Shown here in pieces: positions 4,988-5,241 of a DNA stretch of 5,241 nt. The stretch's first letter is position 1, and each line of letters starts with the position of its first letter. A program made the translations under genes and the position numbers. The notes below the pieces were generated by a model. It was given only the letters and a program-made list of their open reading frames with translations. It did not search any database and had not been told where the DNA came from. Origin of the DNA: Clostridia bacterium (lineage in GTDB: Bacteria; Bacillota; Clostridia; Oscillospirales; CAG-382); contig JAGADB010000022.1 in assembly GCA_017613815.1 (NCBI GenBank), positions 1 to 5,241 of the forward strand, in the 5' to 3' direction.

Positions 4988-5241
4988 ATGCACGTTCCTT
5001 CTGTTGCCGATACAAAAGAACTGAATATATATTCGTTTGAAAAGTCGCTTTCGGAATCCCTTGTTCCAAAAAGCGAATACGACGTCAACAAATGGATTTA
5101 CGTTCCCGACAGATACGAGGAATATAGGTACATACTCGGCACGCGCGGCGAAAATCCGCTTATATGCATAGGAATCAATCCGTCGACGGCGGAGCCCGAC
5201 AATCTCGACAACACTCTTAAATCCGCGGAGCGCATTTCTAA
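4988..5241 (+). CDS. DUF1643 domain-containing protein, N-terminal part (cut by right edge)
   Basis: An ATG at 4988, five bases after a CGGAGG ribosome binding site (4977-4982), opens a frame that stays open to the window edge, giving 84 complete codons. Residues 45-80 show the DUF1643 pattern: EYRYILGTRGENPLICIGIN followed by PSTAEPDNLDNTLKSA. The family is known for this 'NPSTA...D.T' core; its biochemical function is not established. The first 40 residues (MHVPSVADTKELNIY onward) precede the recognisable domain and have no signal peptide, so the protein should be cytoplasmic. It begins 13 bases after the SpoIID-domain gene's stop, with no terminator visible between, so co-transcription is likely, although a shared function with the exported proteins is not obvious. 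Confidence 0.85.
   Translation, partial: MHVPSVADTKELNIYSFEKSLSESLVPKSEYDVNKWIYVPDRYEEYRYILGTRGENPLICIGINPSTAEPDNLDNTLKSAERIS

Noticed and set aside
1..5241. CRISPR array, insertion sequence, phage or defence system
   Set aside because: No spaced repeats, transposase, integrase, terminal inverted repeats or recognisable defence proteins are present. All genes fit chromosomal housekeeping or envelope roles, apart from the unassigned DUF1643 protein.

Overview
The window looks like chromosomal DNA from a member of the Firmicutes, most likely the class Clostridia. It carries the rpmH-rnpA-yidD-yidC order, a short YidC without the large proteobacterial periplasmic domain, strong GGAGG-type ribosome binding sites and a SpoIID/LytB-domain protein. 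Base composition is moderate, with very AT-rich intergenic regions. The genus cannot be told from the sequence, and there is no sign of a plasmid, phage, insertion sequence or CRISPR array.

Left half, all on the minus strand (reading from 2783 down to 1): a membrane-anchored CapA-family metallophosphatase-fold protein (2783-1494), then a 159-base AT-rich gap holding a good sigma-A-type promoter. After it come rpmH (ribosomal protein L34), rnpA (RNase P protein), yidD and the first 149 codons of yidC, which runs off the left edge. A 56-base hairpin followed by a U-run sits between rpmH and rnpA and probably acts as a partial terminator, so that L34 is made in excess over RnpA. rnpA and yidD overlap by four bases. 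The block joins translation and tRNA 5' processing to membrane-protein insertion, an ancient bacterial arrangement. The usual upstream partner dnaA/oriC is absent here and capA is in its place.

Right half, all on the plus strand (2942 to 5241): a divergent promoter region separates capA from a compact operon. The operon encodes a secreted protein of unknown function (186 residues), a 43-residue single-span membrane protein with a TTG start that overlaps the preceding gene by eight bases, a secreted SpoIID/LytB-domain protein (probable peptidoglycan lytic transglycosylase), and the start of a DUF1643-family protein cut by the right edge. The first three are exported or membrane proteins, tightly packed, and probably act together at the cell envelope, perhaps in sporulation or wall remodelling; this is inference. 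The DUF1643 gene has its own good ribosome binding site and need not share their role.

Most of the window is conventional. The points most worth a second look are the rpmH-rnpA attenuator with a possible competing structure, the unlisted small TTG-start gene, and the unassigned secreted protein next to the SpoIID-domain protein.
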